A stretch of 45,933 nucleotides of DNA, from positions 1-45,933 of the forward strand of contig CAMLRX010000021.1 in NCBI GenBank assembly GCA_946482545.1. Reading direction: 5' to 3'. Position 1 is the first letter of the stretch. Each line of letters starts with the position of its first letter. This document shows, in pieces, positions 25,501-33,332 of the stretch. This stretch comes from an uncultured Flavihumibacter sp. Lineage in GTDB: Bacteria; Bacteroidota; Bacteroidia; Chitinophagales; Chitinophagaceae. Under the pieces are notes generated by a model. That model was not told the origin of the DNA, ran no database searches, and saw only the letters and a list, made by a program, of their open reading frames with translations. The position numbers were made by a program, and so were the translations under genes.

Positions 25501-26699
25501 AGGTATTGTTTGAAGGCATTCTGTTTCCGGTCGAAAAAGATCAGCCCTCCGCCATTGGTACCGATCCATATATTGCCATCCCTGTCTTCCACGAAGCGGT
25601 TCACATCATCGTAAGGCAGGCTGTTGCGGTTGAACTCCTGGTGCCGGAAGAGCGGGAAAAAGGTGACGCTGCTGTTCAGGTAGCTGACCCCTTGTTTGTA
25701 AGTGCCGAGCCAGATGCCGCCCCGGTCGTCCCTGTACATGGCGGTAATGCTGTTCTGGCTGAGGCTGCGCGGATCCTTGGGATCGTTGAGCAGGTAATTG
25801 ACCCTAAAGCCATTTTTTTTGTTGATGAGGTTCACACCGCCATGGTCGGTGGCCACCCATATCATGCCATTCTCATCTTCCACGATCTGGGTCACGAGGT
25901 CAGTGTTCAACTTACCTGTTGCCGACCGTTCATTGAAAGGAGTGATCCTGTTTAATCCGGGCTGAAACAAAAGCGCCCCGCTGTTGATGGTCCACAACCA
26001 GAGGTCGCCATCGCGGTCCTCAAAAACGTGGTAGAAATGCGTGCCTGGGTTATTTTCCTTTAGTGCAGCGGACTGAAACAACAGTTTTCCTGCTTTAATA
26101 GCGTACAATCTGAGCATACCATTTTGCAGCACTACCCATAACTTTCCCTCACGAGTTTCGGTTACTGAAGCCACTGTTTCTCCATCGCCCGAACCGAACC
26201 TCCCCCTTTCCGGCGCAACGTTTTTCCCCTCCTTATAAAAATAGAGTTCCCCATTTTCATACAGTATCCAGTACCTTCCTTCGCGGCCTTTGGTGATGGA
26301 ACTGATCGTTCCGGCCGGTAACGCAAGCCCCTTTAGAAAAGCATCTATATCATCATCGAACTGTTCCCGGGCCAGATCGTAAATACACGGACCTCCTGCT
26401 GTTTTGATGAAAATTTTTCCGCCCGGCGCCTCATACAAGCCTGAGATATTATTGTCGCGGAGCGAGGTACTGTCATTGTACCGTTTTCTGAACACCTTAC
26501 AGGCGTAGCCATCGTAACGGTTCAGACCAGCCATGGTGCCGAACCACATAAAACCGTCGGCATCTTTCAGCACGGCCGTAACATGGTTGTGGGAAAGTCC
26601 GGAGTAAATATTGAGTTTGGAAAAATTGTACTGATCGGCCTGCGCGAAAGCATTCAGGTAAAGCAGGGATAAGAAAACTATCAGAATATGGCCACGCAT
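22587..26699 (-). CDS. Hybrid two-component system regulator (HTCS) of the glycan locus
   Basis: A 1370-residue one-piece sensor/regulator. Order: signal peptide (1-20, NAFAQ); two seven-bladed Reg_prop propellers with repeated G-x-(I/L)-W-(I/V)-G-T blades (about 25-690); Y_Y_Y domain (about 713-773); one transmembrane helix (about 800-820); HisKA with NVSHEFRTPLS (about 863); HATPase with NLLSNAFKYTS and GTGIGLAI; receiver domain with the EDNED acidic pair, phospho-acceptor Asp in VVSDVMMP (about 1165) and Lys in YVTKPF; C-terminal AraC-type HTH (about 1260-1365). Known HTCS proteins bind oligosaccharide in the periplasm and activate the adjacent locus. The ATG at 26699 starts the signal peptide and is preferred to an upstream in-frame start. 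Confidence 0.96.
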   Translation of the reverse strand: MRGHILIVFLSLLYLNAFAQADQYNFSKLNIYSGLSHNHVTAVLKDADGFMWFGTMAGLNRYDGYACKVFRKRYNDSTSLRDNNISGLYEAPGGKIFIKTAGGPCIYDLAREQFDDDIDAFLKGLALPAGTISSITKGREGRYWILYENGELYFYKEGKNVAPERGRFGSGDGETVASVTETREGKLWVVLQNGMLRLYAIKAGKLLFQSAALKENNPGTHFYHVFEDRDGDLWLWTINSGALLFQPGLNRITPFNERSATGKLNTDLVTQIVEDENGMIWVATDHGGVNLINKKNGFRVNYLLNDPKDPRSLSQNSITAMYRDDRGGIWLGTYKQGVSYLNSSVTFFPLFRHQEFNRNSLPYDDVNRFVEDRDGNIWIGTNGGGLIFFDRKQNAFKQYLHNPSNPNSLNNNVVVSLIIDHKGVVWVGTYFGGLSSFDGKKFTHYRHQEGDATSLVNDNVWELFEDREHNLWVGTLGGGVDLLNRASGKFTHVAYETDQALAIPSDYVSSIRQDKAGRIWIGTSGGVIVLNKNRSVAATYQTNAQKENSLSNNNITCILEDKAGNTWLGTREGLNMLDPKTNTFHVLTTANGLPDNMILDVLEDNAGTIWVSTPNGLCNLLRLKTNTGYDFKAVNYDESNNLQNREFNENAALKTARGELIFGGPSGFNIIDPGKIRKQERRPYIVLTGFQLLGRNVSPGENVDGRVLLPNALSHLESIALKYKENVFSIEFTSLDFRQGAIDKYAYKMEGFNADWLYVSGDQRRATYTNLSPGSYLFKVKVLNRDGAWSPEKTLKIKILPPFWRTTAAYIVYLLMAAGLFWLARRIILERIHMRYEVQQKRREAIRAQAVEQLKTKFFTNVSHEFRTPLSLIISPLDKIIRQTTNEEQKKQLSLVQRNAKRLLNLVNQLLDFRKMEVQEIKLHPAIGDIIAFSKDISDSFLDIAEKKNMAFSFQSNIDHLEIYFDKDKIEKILFNLLSNAFKYTSENGSVNLALHYHLPTGEASEGTLAIEVSDTGIGIPADKQEKIFERFFQTDVPETMVNQGTGIGLAITKEFVKLHQGVISVKSAPDKGTTFTVLIPAKKIYDAAVKTSSVSVLEEDAGKLLSEEGAGNGRKKIVLVVEDNEDIRFYLKENLKATYEVEEATNGKEGFEKARTLMPDLVVSDVMMPQMDGIEMSAKLKSETLTAHIPIILLTAMGSEEKQLEGLKVGVNDYVTKPFTFEILASRIRNLIAQQKLLQKRFQKQIEVNPGEVTITPVDEKFLRQALELVEQHMDNADFSVEDFSRDMFMNRVTLYRKILSLTGKTPIEFIRAIRMKRAAQLLLKSGLSVSEVAYEVGFNNPKHFAKAFKEEFKVLPSKYAFSQNGEER

Positions 26700-26870
26700 C
26701 TGTTCAGGTTTGTTGCCGGAAACTTCCTCCTTTGTACTTCCAGGTATCAGCATCCGTTAAGCAGTTAATTGACTGTTTAAGATAGGTGTTTTAAGTAGAA
26801 AACAGGAGGGAACGCACAAATAGAGCAGTAGAAAGTTAATTTATCTGAGAAAGATTATGGTTAAAACGTA

Positions 26871-26905
26871 CAGGAATTGAAAGATATAGAAACTTTCAAT
26901 TCCTG
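26871..26905 (-). terminator. Perfect 13-bp hairpin at the end of the MutS/isoprenoid gene array
   Basis: CAGGAATTGAAAG (26871-26883) pairs perfectly with 26893-26905 around a 9-base loop. The stop codon of the isoprenoid-synthase-like gene lies within the stem. On the minus strand the stem is followed by TACGTTTTAA, a weak U-tract, so it is a probable terminator or 3'-end stabiliser. Confidence 0.65.
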
Positions 26906-28086
26906 CCAGGCAATCCTTTCATTCTGGATAACGCTTTCACTTTCAGCAACCACTTCATCGTCATCCCAAAACGATCCATATCACACACCAGTTCTTCCCG
27001 GCGCATCATCCTTAGCCGGTCTATATCAGCCTTCCCGCCCGTATTGCGCGCCAGTTGCTCCAACGCCAGTAAACACATGGCATTCATGGCGTGAAAGGTG
27101 ATGGTATTTTTTTTCTTTCCCTTAACCGGGAAAGGGAGTTCAGCAAGTTGACTGTTCAACAAATGCACTTCATTCAACAGCCATGCCCGCAGTTTACTGT
27201 AATCGCCATACAGATTGGGGACGGTGTACACGTTGTGCTGTATATCCTTGTACACATCAAAAACATCGTTGGTGAATTGCAGCAACCCCGCTACACGGCG
27301 CACCAGTTCCAGTTCCTGTGGCGAAGGAAACCGTTCCAGCAACCGGTAAAACAGCAGGAAGGAGTGGTAACTTTTTTCGATCATAATTGCTGAAAGCGTG
27401 GCTTCGGAAACGGCTATATTTTTTTGCTCCAGCGATCGTTGCTGCCAGTGAAAAACCTGCAGGAACTGATTTTTAAAAGAAGCGGGATCTTTCAAACTGT
27501 TCAGAATAGAACAGTAGAGCGTGTAAACAATTTTTTCTTCCGGAAACTCAGGCTGAAAGCCGTGCGGATTTGCAGTAAGTGATTGTATGCGCTCCGCGGG
27601 TATCCCTTCTTCAAAAAGATCATCATAAAAAGGAGAGAGCAAACTGAGGCGCAGTATATTCTCCTCCTCTATGGCGCTCAGTTTCCACCCGTTCAATTGG
27701 TAAAAACTTCTGCAGATAACGTGCAGGGAGAGTTCCCAGTATTTCCTGATCCGGACCAGGCCGGAAGGCTTCAACTGATTTTTTTCAGCAAGAAGAGGCT
27801 CTAGTAATTCCTGTGCCCTGGCTTCAAAATAAGGTTCCTGCCGCTTCATGGTGCGCCATAATTTGAATAGCTGCAGAAGGATACCAGGAATGCTTACCCG
27901 AAACCCATTGGCGAATTGGGCATTTTCATTGTTGTATGTAGTATCGGAACGATCGGCTGCCATCGGGCCGAAGATAGGATATTGCTGAGCCTTCACAAAT
28001 TTCCGGAGGGAATAGATGTTTACACAGACAGCTACATAACCCGGGCAATAGTCTCCTCCATTCGCACCTCTTCTCCATGGCGGCAT
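26896..28086 (-). CDS. Class 1 isoprenoid biosynthesis enzyme-like protein
   Basis: A 396-residue, mostly alpha-helical protein. Two acidic motifs are spaced as in class I terpene/prenyl synthases: DDLFEE (155-160), like DDxx(D/E), and NDVFDVYKD (273-281) in place of the usual NDxxSxxxE. They lie in helices with flanking SLLSPFYDD and RRVAGLLQFTND. The second motif has Asp where Ser and Glu are usual, so metal and diphosphate binding may be altered. The ATG at 28086 overlaps the upstream stop (TGATG), implying coupling, but Met42 (27963) is also possible because residues 1-41 look unlike the rest. There is no signal peptide or membrane segment. Last gene of the array. Substrate and activity are unknown. 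Confidence 0.6.
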   Translation of the reverse strand: MPPWRRGANGGDYCPGYVAVCVNIYSLRKFVKAQQYPIFGPMAADRSDTTYNNENAQFANGFRVSIPGILLQLFKLWRTMKRQEPYFEARAQELLEPLLAEKNQLKPSGLVRIRKYWELSLHVICRSFYQLNGWKLSAIEEENILRLSLLSPFYDDLFEEGIPAERIQSLTANPHGFQPEFPEEKIVYTLYCSILNSLKDPASFKNQFLQVFHWQQRSLEQKNIAVSEATLSAIMIEKSYHSFLLFYRLLERFPSPQELELVRRVAGLLQFTNDVFDVYKDIQHNVYTVPNLYGDYSKLRAWLLNEVHLLNSQLAELPFPVKGKKKNTITFHAMNAMCLLALEQLARNTGGKADIDRLRMMRREELVCDMDRFGMTMKWLLKVKALSRMKGLPGRN

Positions 28087-29387
28087 CAGACTTCCAGCAG
28101 TTGCAGTATCTTTTCATTTTCAATAATCACCATTCCCTGCCGGTCGCTGGTGATGCCTTCTTTAACCGTATAAGGATAGGCTGGCGTATTGCCATTCATT
28201 ACCGTAGGCAGGTAGGAGAAACGGATGGAACTGAACTGTTCTTTTAAGGCTGTTCCCACTTCTATGATATGGGTAGAGATGATGAAAAAACAATTCCTGT
28301 ATTTCGAGAAGGCTGTAGTAACTGCAAGCGTGGCATCGTAAGCATCTTTTACGTTCGTCCCTTTGAAGAGTTCATCGAATACCACGAGGATTTTTTTCCC
28401 GCTGCTTACTTCCTGCGCTACTTTTTTTACCCGGAGTACTTCCGCGTAAAAATGACTGTACCCCATATCGAGGTTGTCCGGCACATTGATGGAGGTGTAC
28501 AAGCCATCGCAAACGGAGCAGCGCATTCCTTTCGCGGCTACAGGGAAGCCGGTATGCGCGAGGTAGGTGGCGATGCCGATGGATTTCATCAATGTGGATT
28601 TCCCCGCCATATTCGCGCCCGTTAAAAAGATAAGGTTGTGTGCGCTGTTCAGGGAAACGGGGTTCGCCACAGCTTTCAGCAGTCCGGGATGCCAGAGGGC
28701 TTCTGCTTCCAGCACATTCATGGGTGCGGGCAACACTTTCGCATAGGAGAAACCTCTTTCGCGCGCCACGCCGCTCACGGCTATGTACACATCAAGCTGG
28801 TAAACGATTTCAAGCAGTTGCTCCATGTCATTTCTTAAAGTATGGCGGAGCAGATGGTCGTAGCGGGCCGCTTTCAGCAACGGTATTTCTTTTGCGTCAG
28901 CAGCGTTCGAGAGCCAGTGGAGTTTTGGATGGGAAAGCATTGTTCTTGCGGGCGCCACAAAACCGATCCTGAGTTTGGTCAGCAATTCGTTTAAAGCCAT
29001 CAGTGCTTTGATGGTGGCTTTCAGTCCGGTTTGCAGGGTCGCATACTGCTCATCGCGCAGCAAAGTATGTGTCAGTTTCTTTCTTGTCCATCCGGCAACG
29101 GCAGCCATAAGATTGGTGCTGCTTCCGTTAGTGAGGTAGTTTTCCACGGGCAGGAAATCTTCCCGGGTGAAGGGGAACCGGAAAGCATTTTCCTGGAAAT
29201 AACGGAAGGTTTCACTTCTTGCATTGATGGCATCCGGATCCTGAAGCGGGTGATGAAACATTTCGTTGAGCAGCCGCTCCCCGCCCGAAGTTTTTACTTT
29301 ATTGAAAAGGGAATAGATGGAATGTGGTTTGAATTTACCCGTCATTCCAAGGTCATCCAGCGTCTGTTTGTCTGTAGTAAAACTCAT
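28086..29387 (-). CDS. MutS-related ATPase, second of a tandem pair
   Basis: A 433-residue protein with only the MutS core/lever region and ATPase. The N terminus (TDKQTLDDLGM, IYSLFNKVKTSGGERLL, HHPLQDPDAINARSE) aligns with the start of MutS domain III. The mismatch-binding domain I and connector II are absent. The ATPase has Walker A GANMAGKST (257-265), the ABC-like signature region YSHFYAEVLRVKK, Walker B VVFDELFKGTN (D338, E339) and the STHIIEVG histidine switch. Without domain I it cannot be a conventional mismatch sensor. MutS ATPase sites are made by dimers, so it probably pairs with its upstream paralogue. It overlaps that gene by four bases (ATGA). Confidence 0.88.
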   Translation of the reverse strand: MSFTTDKQTLDDLGMTGKFKPHSIYSLFNKVKTSGGERLLNEMFHHPLQDPDAINARSETFRYFQENAFRFPFTREDFLPVENYLTNGSSTNLMAAVAGWTRKKLTHTLLRDEQYATLQTGLKATIKALMALNELLTKLRIGFVAPARTMLSHPKLHWLSNAADAKEIPLLKAARYDHLLRHTLRNDMEQLLEIVYQLDVYIAVSGVARERGFSYAKVLPAPMNVLEAEALWHPGLLKAVANPVSLNSAHNLIFLTGANMAGKSTLMKSIGIATYLAHTGFPVAAKGMRCSVCDGLYTSINVPDNLDMGYSHFYAEVLRVKKVAQEVSSGKKILVVFDELFKGTNVKDAYDATLAVTTAFSKYRNCFFIISTHIIEVGTALKEQFSSIRFSYLPTVMNGNTPAYPYTVKEGITSDRQGMVIIENEKILQLLEV

Positions 29388-30724
29388 ACTGCTTGCTTTT
29401 CTTTCAGCCCGGCTTCCAGTATATCGAGGATGCCTTCGTTGTTGATGATGATCATGCCGTGCCTATCGTCGGTAATGCCTTTTTCCAGGGTGTAGGTGTA
29501 CACGGGTTTGTTGCCGTTCATGCGGGTAGGCAAGTAAATGAAACGAATATTCGAGCAGCTTTTCCCCAATACTTCACCTGCTTCGATGATATGGGTGGAA
29601 ACGAGGAAAAGACTGTTCCGGCGGCGCGCGAATCCTTTGGTGATGGCGATGGTGGCCTCGTATGCATCTTTCACATTGGTACCACGGAACAATTCATCGA
29701 ATACGATGAACAGGTTTTTTCCCAGACTCAGTTCGTGGGCCATTTTCTTTACCCGCAATACTTCCGCGTAAAAATGGCTGGCCCCCATCCCCAGGTTGTC
29801 CGGCAGGTTGATGGTGGTGTAAATGCCATCCATAACCGAAAATTCCATTTTGCCTGCGGCCACTGGAAAACCGATATGGGCAAGGTACAGGGCAATGCTG
29901 ATGGATTTCATGAAGGTTGATTTTCCCGCCATGTTCGCACCTGTGAGGAAAAGCACGTTCCCTTCCGGAGAGATTTGCAGGGAATTGGGCACCGCTCCCG
30001 GAACCTGTGGATGGTATATGCCTTCCACCGCGATTTTAAGCTCATCTTTCGGCAAAGCCGATGCGAATACGAAGCCACGCTCCCTGGCCACCTTCGCCAC
30101 GGATAGATAAATATCCAGCAGGTAAATATGTCGGAGCAGCAATTGCACCAGGTTGCGGTGCCTGAAACGGAGCAACACATCGTACACCGCAATCTCTTCA
30201 AGGGCAGGTTTCGCGCCGCTGTTGCGCAAGGGAGCAAAGGCAGGATCATTCAACACCTCATCCAGCAATTGCTTTTCCCCTGAATAACCGTGTTGTACGG
30301 GAAGTTTCAACGCTTCCAGAAACGCACGGCATTCCCGGAATACTTCGAGCAGCGCTGTTACACCTTTTACCACCATTATGGTTTCCGTATCCTGCGCCAC
30401 AAGGTTGCTTACTCTCTGGGTGAGCGATTTTTTCTCCTGCGAAATCCTTGTTCTTTCATCCTGGTTGGCGAGATAAGGTTCGATGGCATCGAAATGCGCG
30501 CTAAGGAAGGGGAATACAGTCTCCTCCACGGAAAAGAACCTGATGATGTCCGCGCGCCTGTTGATGGCGTCATGGTCCGACAAAGGATACCGGAACATTT
30601 CTTCCAAAGCCGCCGCGCCACCTCTTGTGGCGCAGCGGTTGAACATATTATAGATGGAATCGCCCCCATGCTTTCCGAAGATGTTCAGGTCTTCGAGGGT
30701 TTGCTTATCGGTAGTGAACAACAT
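29384..30724 (-). CDS. MutS-related ATPase, first of a tandem pair
   Basis: A 446-residue paralogue of the following gene, similar along its whole length. Start TDKQTLEDLNI, domain III-like IYNMFNRCATRGGAAAL and YPLSDHDAINRR, Walker A GANMAGKST (262-270), ASHFYAEVLRVKK, Walker B VFDELFRGTN (D343, E344), STHIIEAGE. Both ATPase sites look intact, so neither copy is an obviously dead partner. There is no N-terminal mismatch-binding domain, no clamp insertion of normal size and no C-terminal Smr nuclease as in MutS2. It begins 6 bases after the fusion permease. Role unknown: tandem truncated MutS pairs are known in a few Bacteroidota, but their function is not established as far as I know. Confidence 0.88.
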   Translation of the reverse strand: MLFTTDKQTLEDLNIFGKHGGDSIYNMFNRCATRGGAAALEEMFRYPLSDHDAINRRADIIRFFSVEETVFPFLSAHFDAIEPYLANQDERTRISQEKKSLTQRVSNLVAQDTETIMVVKGVTALLEVFRECRAFLEALKLPVQHGYSGEKQLLDEVLNDPAFAPLRNSGAKPALEEIAVYDVLLRFRHRNLVQLLLRHIYLLDIYLSVAKVARERGFVFASALPKDELKIAVEGIYHPQVPGAVPNSLQISPEGNVLFLTGANMAGKSTFMKSISIALYLAHIGFPVAAGKMEFSVMDGIYTTINLPDNLGMGASHFYAEVLRVKKMAHELSLGKNLFIVFDELFRGTNVKDAYEATIAITKGFARRRNSLFLVSTHIIEAGEVLGKSCSNIRFIYLPTRMNGNKPVYTYTLEKGITDDRHGMIIINNEGILDILEAGLKEKQAV

Positions 30725-30730
30725 ATTGAC

Positions 30731-33301
30731 CTATTTCCTTTTTCTGCGAATGAGTAAAATGGCTGCGAAAGCAACCAGTACGCCTGGCAGCAGCCAGAGG
30801 TAAACAAGTCGCATGGTTTCCACCTGCCCACCAGTCATTTTCACGGCCCTGTCGTTTGTTTTGGGGCGGTAGCTGCTGATCGGGAATTCATCGTAGGCGA
30901 GCCAACTGAACAGCGCATTGGTAAAATGAAAGCCTGCATTACTGAAGCTGCCGTTCTTCATAAAATCCGCGTCGCCGGTAACGATGATTCGTTGTGCTCT
31001 GCCCTTGATATTCCTGGAAAGCGACAAGGTGGTTGGTATGATCCCTTTCGTATCGCCTTCCTCCGGGGCATAAGTTATGGTTCCCTGGCTTTCCGGCCTC
31101 CCTCCCCTGCCACGTGGCCGTGCTGAATTTTCAGTTACAACGGCTGGTGTGGCCATAGCAGCATTGGGTCCGGCTGAAGCTGTTTTCACCTGGGTTATTC
31201 CGCTCTTGTGTTTCGCTGCGGGCGTATTGCCGGATTTACGTTTAGTTGTGTCTGTTTGTTTCTGCCCGGCAGGCACATCCTGTTCATCGTTCTGACCGCC
31301 ATAAATGCTGCCCATCATCATAACACCACCTGCTGCGGAAGTCATTAGTTCCGGGTCGAGGTCCTGTATCCTGTTCCAGGTAATTTTGTCGTCACTCACC
31401 AGCAATGGTTTTGCCGTAAAGCCACTTCCTGGTACCGGCTTCAGTCCTGCCACACCCACCATGGTTACTTTCTCTCCCAAAGTATCTTCCCTGAGATCGC
31501 GCAGGTATTTTGACATACCGGCGGCTTCTTTCGTCAACATCAACCTCACCCTGTCTGGTGCTGCATCCTTATCCGCCTGCACCAGTCTGCCCGCCATCAG
31601 TTCCACGCCAACTTCGTTCAGGATGGGCTGGGATACTTCCGCCTTACCCGGCTCACAGGCAATCAGCAGGTTTCCACCCTTGCTGATGTATTCCCTGAGC
31701 CTTTCCAGGGCCGTTTCACTCCATTGCAGTTTCGGATCCGCAATCACCAGTGTAGACACATCGTCGGGTACAGCCCTGCTGTCCAGAGTCACGGTATCCA
31801 CATCGAAACCCTGGTTAATGAGGGCATAACGGAAGCCCTTTGCGGTAGCGATTTTTTCGTATTCCCGGTCCCCTTTTCTGAAAATACTCCTCTCCATGTT
31901 TCCTGTAACGAACGCCACTTTCGGGAGCTTTGTGTGCATCAGCCGCTTAAAGGCTGCGGACACTTCCGTTTCACTGGGCCATACCATCTGGTCGTCGAAA
32001 ATCCGCAGGAAAGTGGTTTTATCCTTGTATTTGAGTTGCATTACAAACCGGTTCATTTCAGGACGCAGGTCTATGATCTTACGCATCTCCTCCGGCGTTT
32101 TTACATCATTCATACGCATTCCGGTAGCCTTGGTCTGCTGCTGCGCAATTTCTTTCAGTGATTTTCCCGGGTAACCACTCAGCATCATTGTATTGTCCAA
32201 TGTGCTGTCGTAGAAGCTTATCGCCTTATGCACCCTGATATTGTGTCCTTTTTTAAACCGGTTGTACATTTCCCAGGTAGAGGCAATGCGGTTGTAAGAC
32301 GCGTCCATACCCATCCCCATTGATCCTGCCAGTATGTTGTTGTAGGTAATCACTTCAATGGGTTCTTCTCCCATGTCTTCAATGATCTTTTGTACGTTAG
32401 GCAATATGGTATTCCGCTGGTGCAGGGAAGCATCATAATAGCTAATAAATCCGGGCAATGAGAAGAAATACCCGATGGCCACACATACCGCCACTACCGC
32501 TGCATACCTGCCCACTTTGAATGCTGCTGACCTGGATTCCATTCCCGACTTCAGCTTGTAAATACTCAGGCCCAGGAATATCGCGATGATCACGATAAAG
32601 TAAATCACATCTTTGGAAGAAATGAGGCCGCGGAGCATTTTTTCAGTACGTCCGGCAATAGAGAGATAATAGGTAATGTCACGTATGAATTCAACGCCCT
32701 GCCACACGGTGCCGATATAACTGAGCAGCCCGATCATCACGAAAGTACAAACGGCCGCGACGATCTGATAAGTGGTAAGGCAGGACATGAAAAGCCCTAT
32801 TGCGGCATAAACGCAGAGCAGCAGGTAAAATCCAAGCAGGCTGGTGAGCAGCATCCCTTTATCTGCTTCCTGTATCTGCAAAATACCCGAGCACACAAAC
32901 AGCGCCACGATCAGTAACATCAGGAAACTGTAAAGCATCATTGCCAGGTACTTACCGAAAATGATCTCTCTTACCCTGATAGGAGAAGAATACAACAACT
33001 TGATGGTACCACTGGAAGTTTCCCGGCTGATAAGGCCCATCGTCAGTAAGGGAATGTAGAGGTAAAGGTTTTCCATGATGTGCATGAACAAACCGCTTTT
33101 GCCCACAAACAACCGCGCGGTGAGGTCAAATATATAATTCAGCCTTATTCCGCCCATTTCCTGCTGTGTTACCACACCCTCAATCATACCGGTGTACACG
33201 ATGCCCGTTTGTACGAGGAATACCACCAGCACAAACCAGGCGATGGGTGAATAGAACAGCATCCGCAACTCTGTGCCCGCGACTCTGAATATAGTTTTCA
33301 T
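30731..33301 (-). CDS. GldF/GldG-like fusion: ABC-2 permease plus auxiliary domain
   Basis: An 856-residue membrane protein joining what are two proteins in gliding bacteria. Residues 1-250 form an ABC-2-type permease with six hydrophobic segments and the SPIRVREIIFGKYLA loop. A further membrane segment (about 265-290) leads into a large extracytoplasmic GldG/ABC-auxiliary domain (about 300-820) with KVAFVTGNMERS and LVIADPKLQWSE. A Gln/Lys/Pro/Arg-Gly-rich low-complexity stretch (about 670-740) looks disordered. The C terminus is a membrane helix followed by RRKRK. With the ATPase gene 31 bases upstream it forms a complete transporter. The homologous Gld proteins support gliding and secretion, but relatives occur in non-gliders, so the cargo is open. 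Confidence 0.88.
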   Translation of the reverse strand: MKTIFRVAGTELRMLFYSPIAWFVLVVFLVQTGIVYTGMIEGVVTQQEMGGIRLNYIFDLTARLFVGKSGLFMHIMENLYLYIPLLTMGLISRETSSGTIKLLYSSPIRVREIIFGKYLAMMLYSFLMLLIVALFVCSGILQIQEADKGMLLTSLLGFYLLLCVYAAIGLFMSCLTTYQIVAAVCTFVMIGLLSYIGTVWQGVEFIRDITYYLSIAGRTEKMLRGLISSKDVIYFIVIIAIFLGLSIYKLKSGMESRSAAFKVGRYAAVVAVCVAIGYFFSLPGFISYYDASLHQRNTILPNVQKIIEDMGEEPIEVITYNNILAGSMGMGMDASYNRIASTWEMYNRFKKGHNIRVHKAISFYDSTLDNTMMLSGYPGKSLKEIAQQQTKATGMRMNDVKTPEEMRKIIDLRPEMNRFVMQLKYKDKTTFLRIFDDQMVWPSETEVSAAFKRLMHTKLPKVAFVTGNMERSIFRKGDREYEKIATAKGFRYALINQGFDVDTVTLDSRAVPDDVSTLVIADPKLQWSETALERLREYISKGGNLLIACEPGKAEVSQPILNEVGVELMAGRLVQADKDAAPDRVRLMLTKEAAGMSKYLRDLREDTLGEKVTMVGVAGLKPVPGSGFTAKPLLVSDDKITWNRIQDLDPELMTSAAGGVMMMGSIYGGQNDEQDVPAGQKQTDTTKRKSGNTPAAKHKSGITQVKTASAGPNAAMATPAVVTENSARPRGRGGRPESQGTITYAPEEGDTKGIIPTTLSLSRNIKGRAQRIIVTGDADFMKNGSFSNAGFHFTNALFSWLAYDEFPISSYRPKTNDRAVKMTGGQVETMRLVYLWLLPGVLVAFAAILLIRRKRK

Positions 33302-33332
33302 CCGTTGATTTTTTATTTAAAATGATCCTGAA

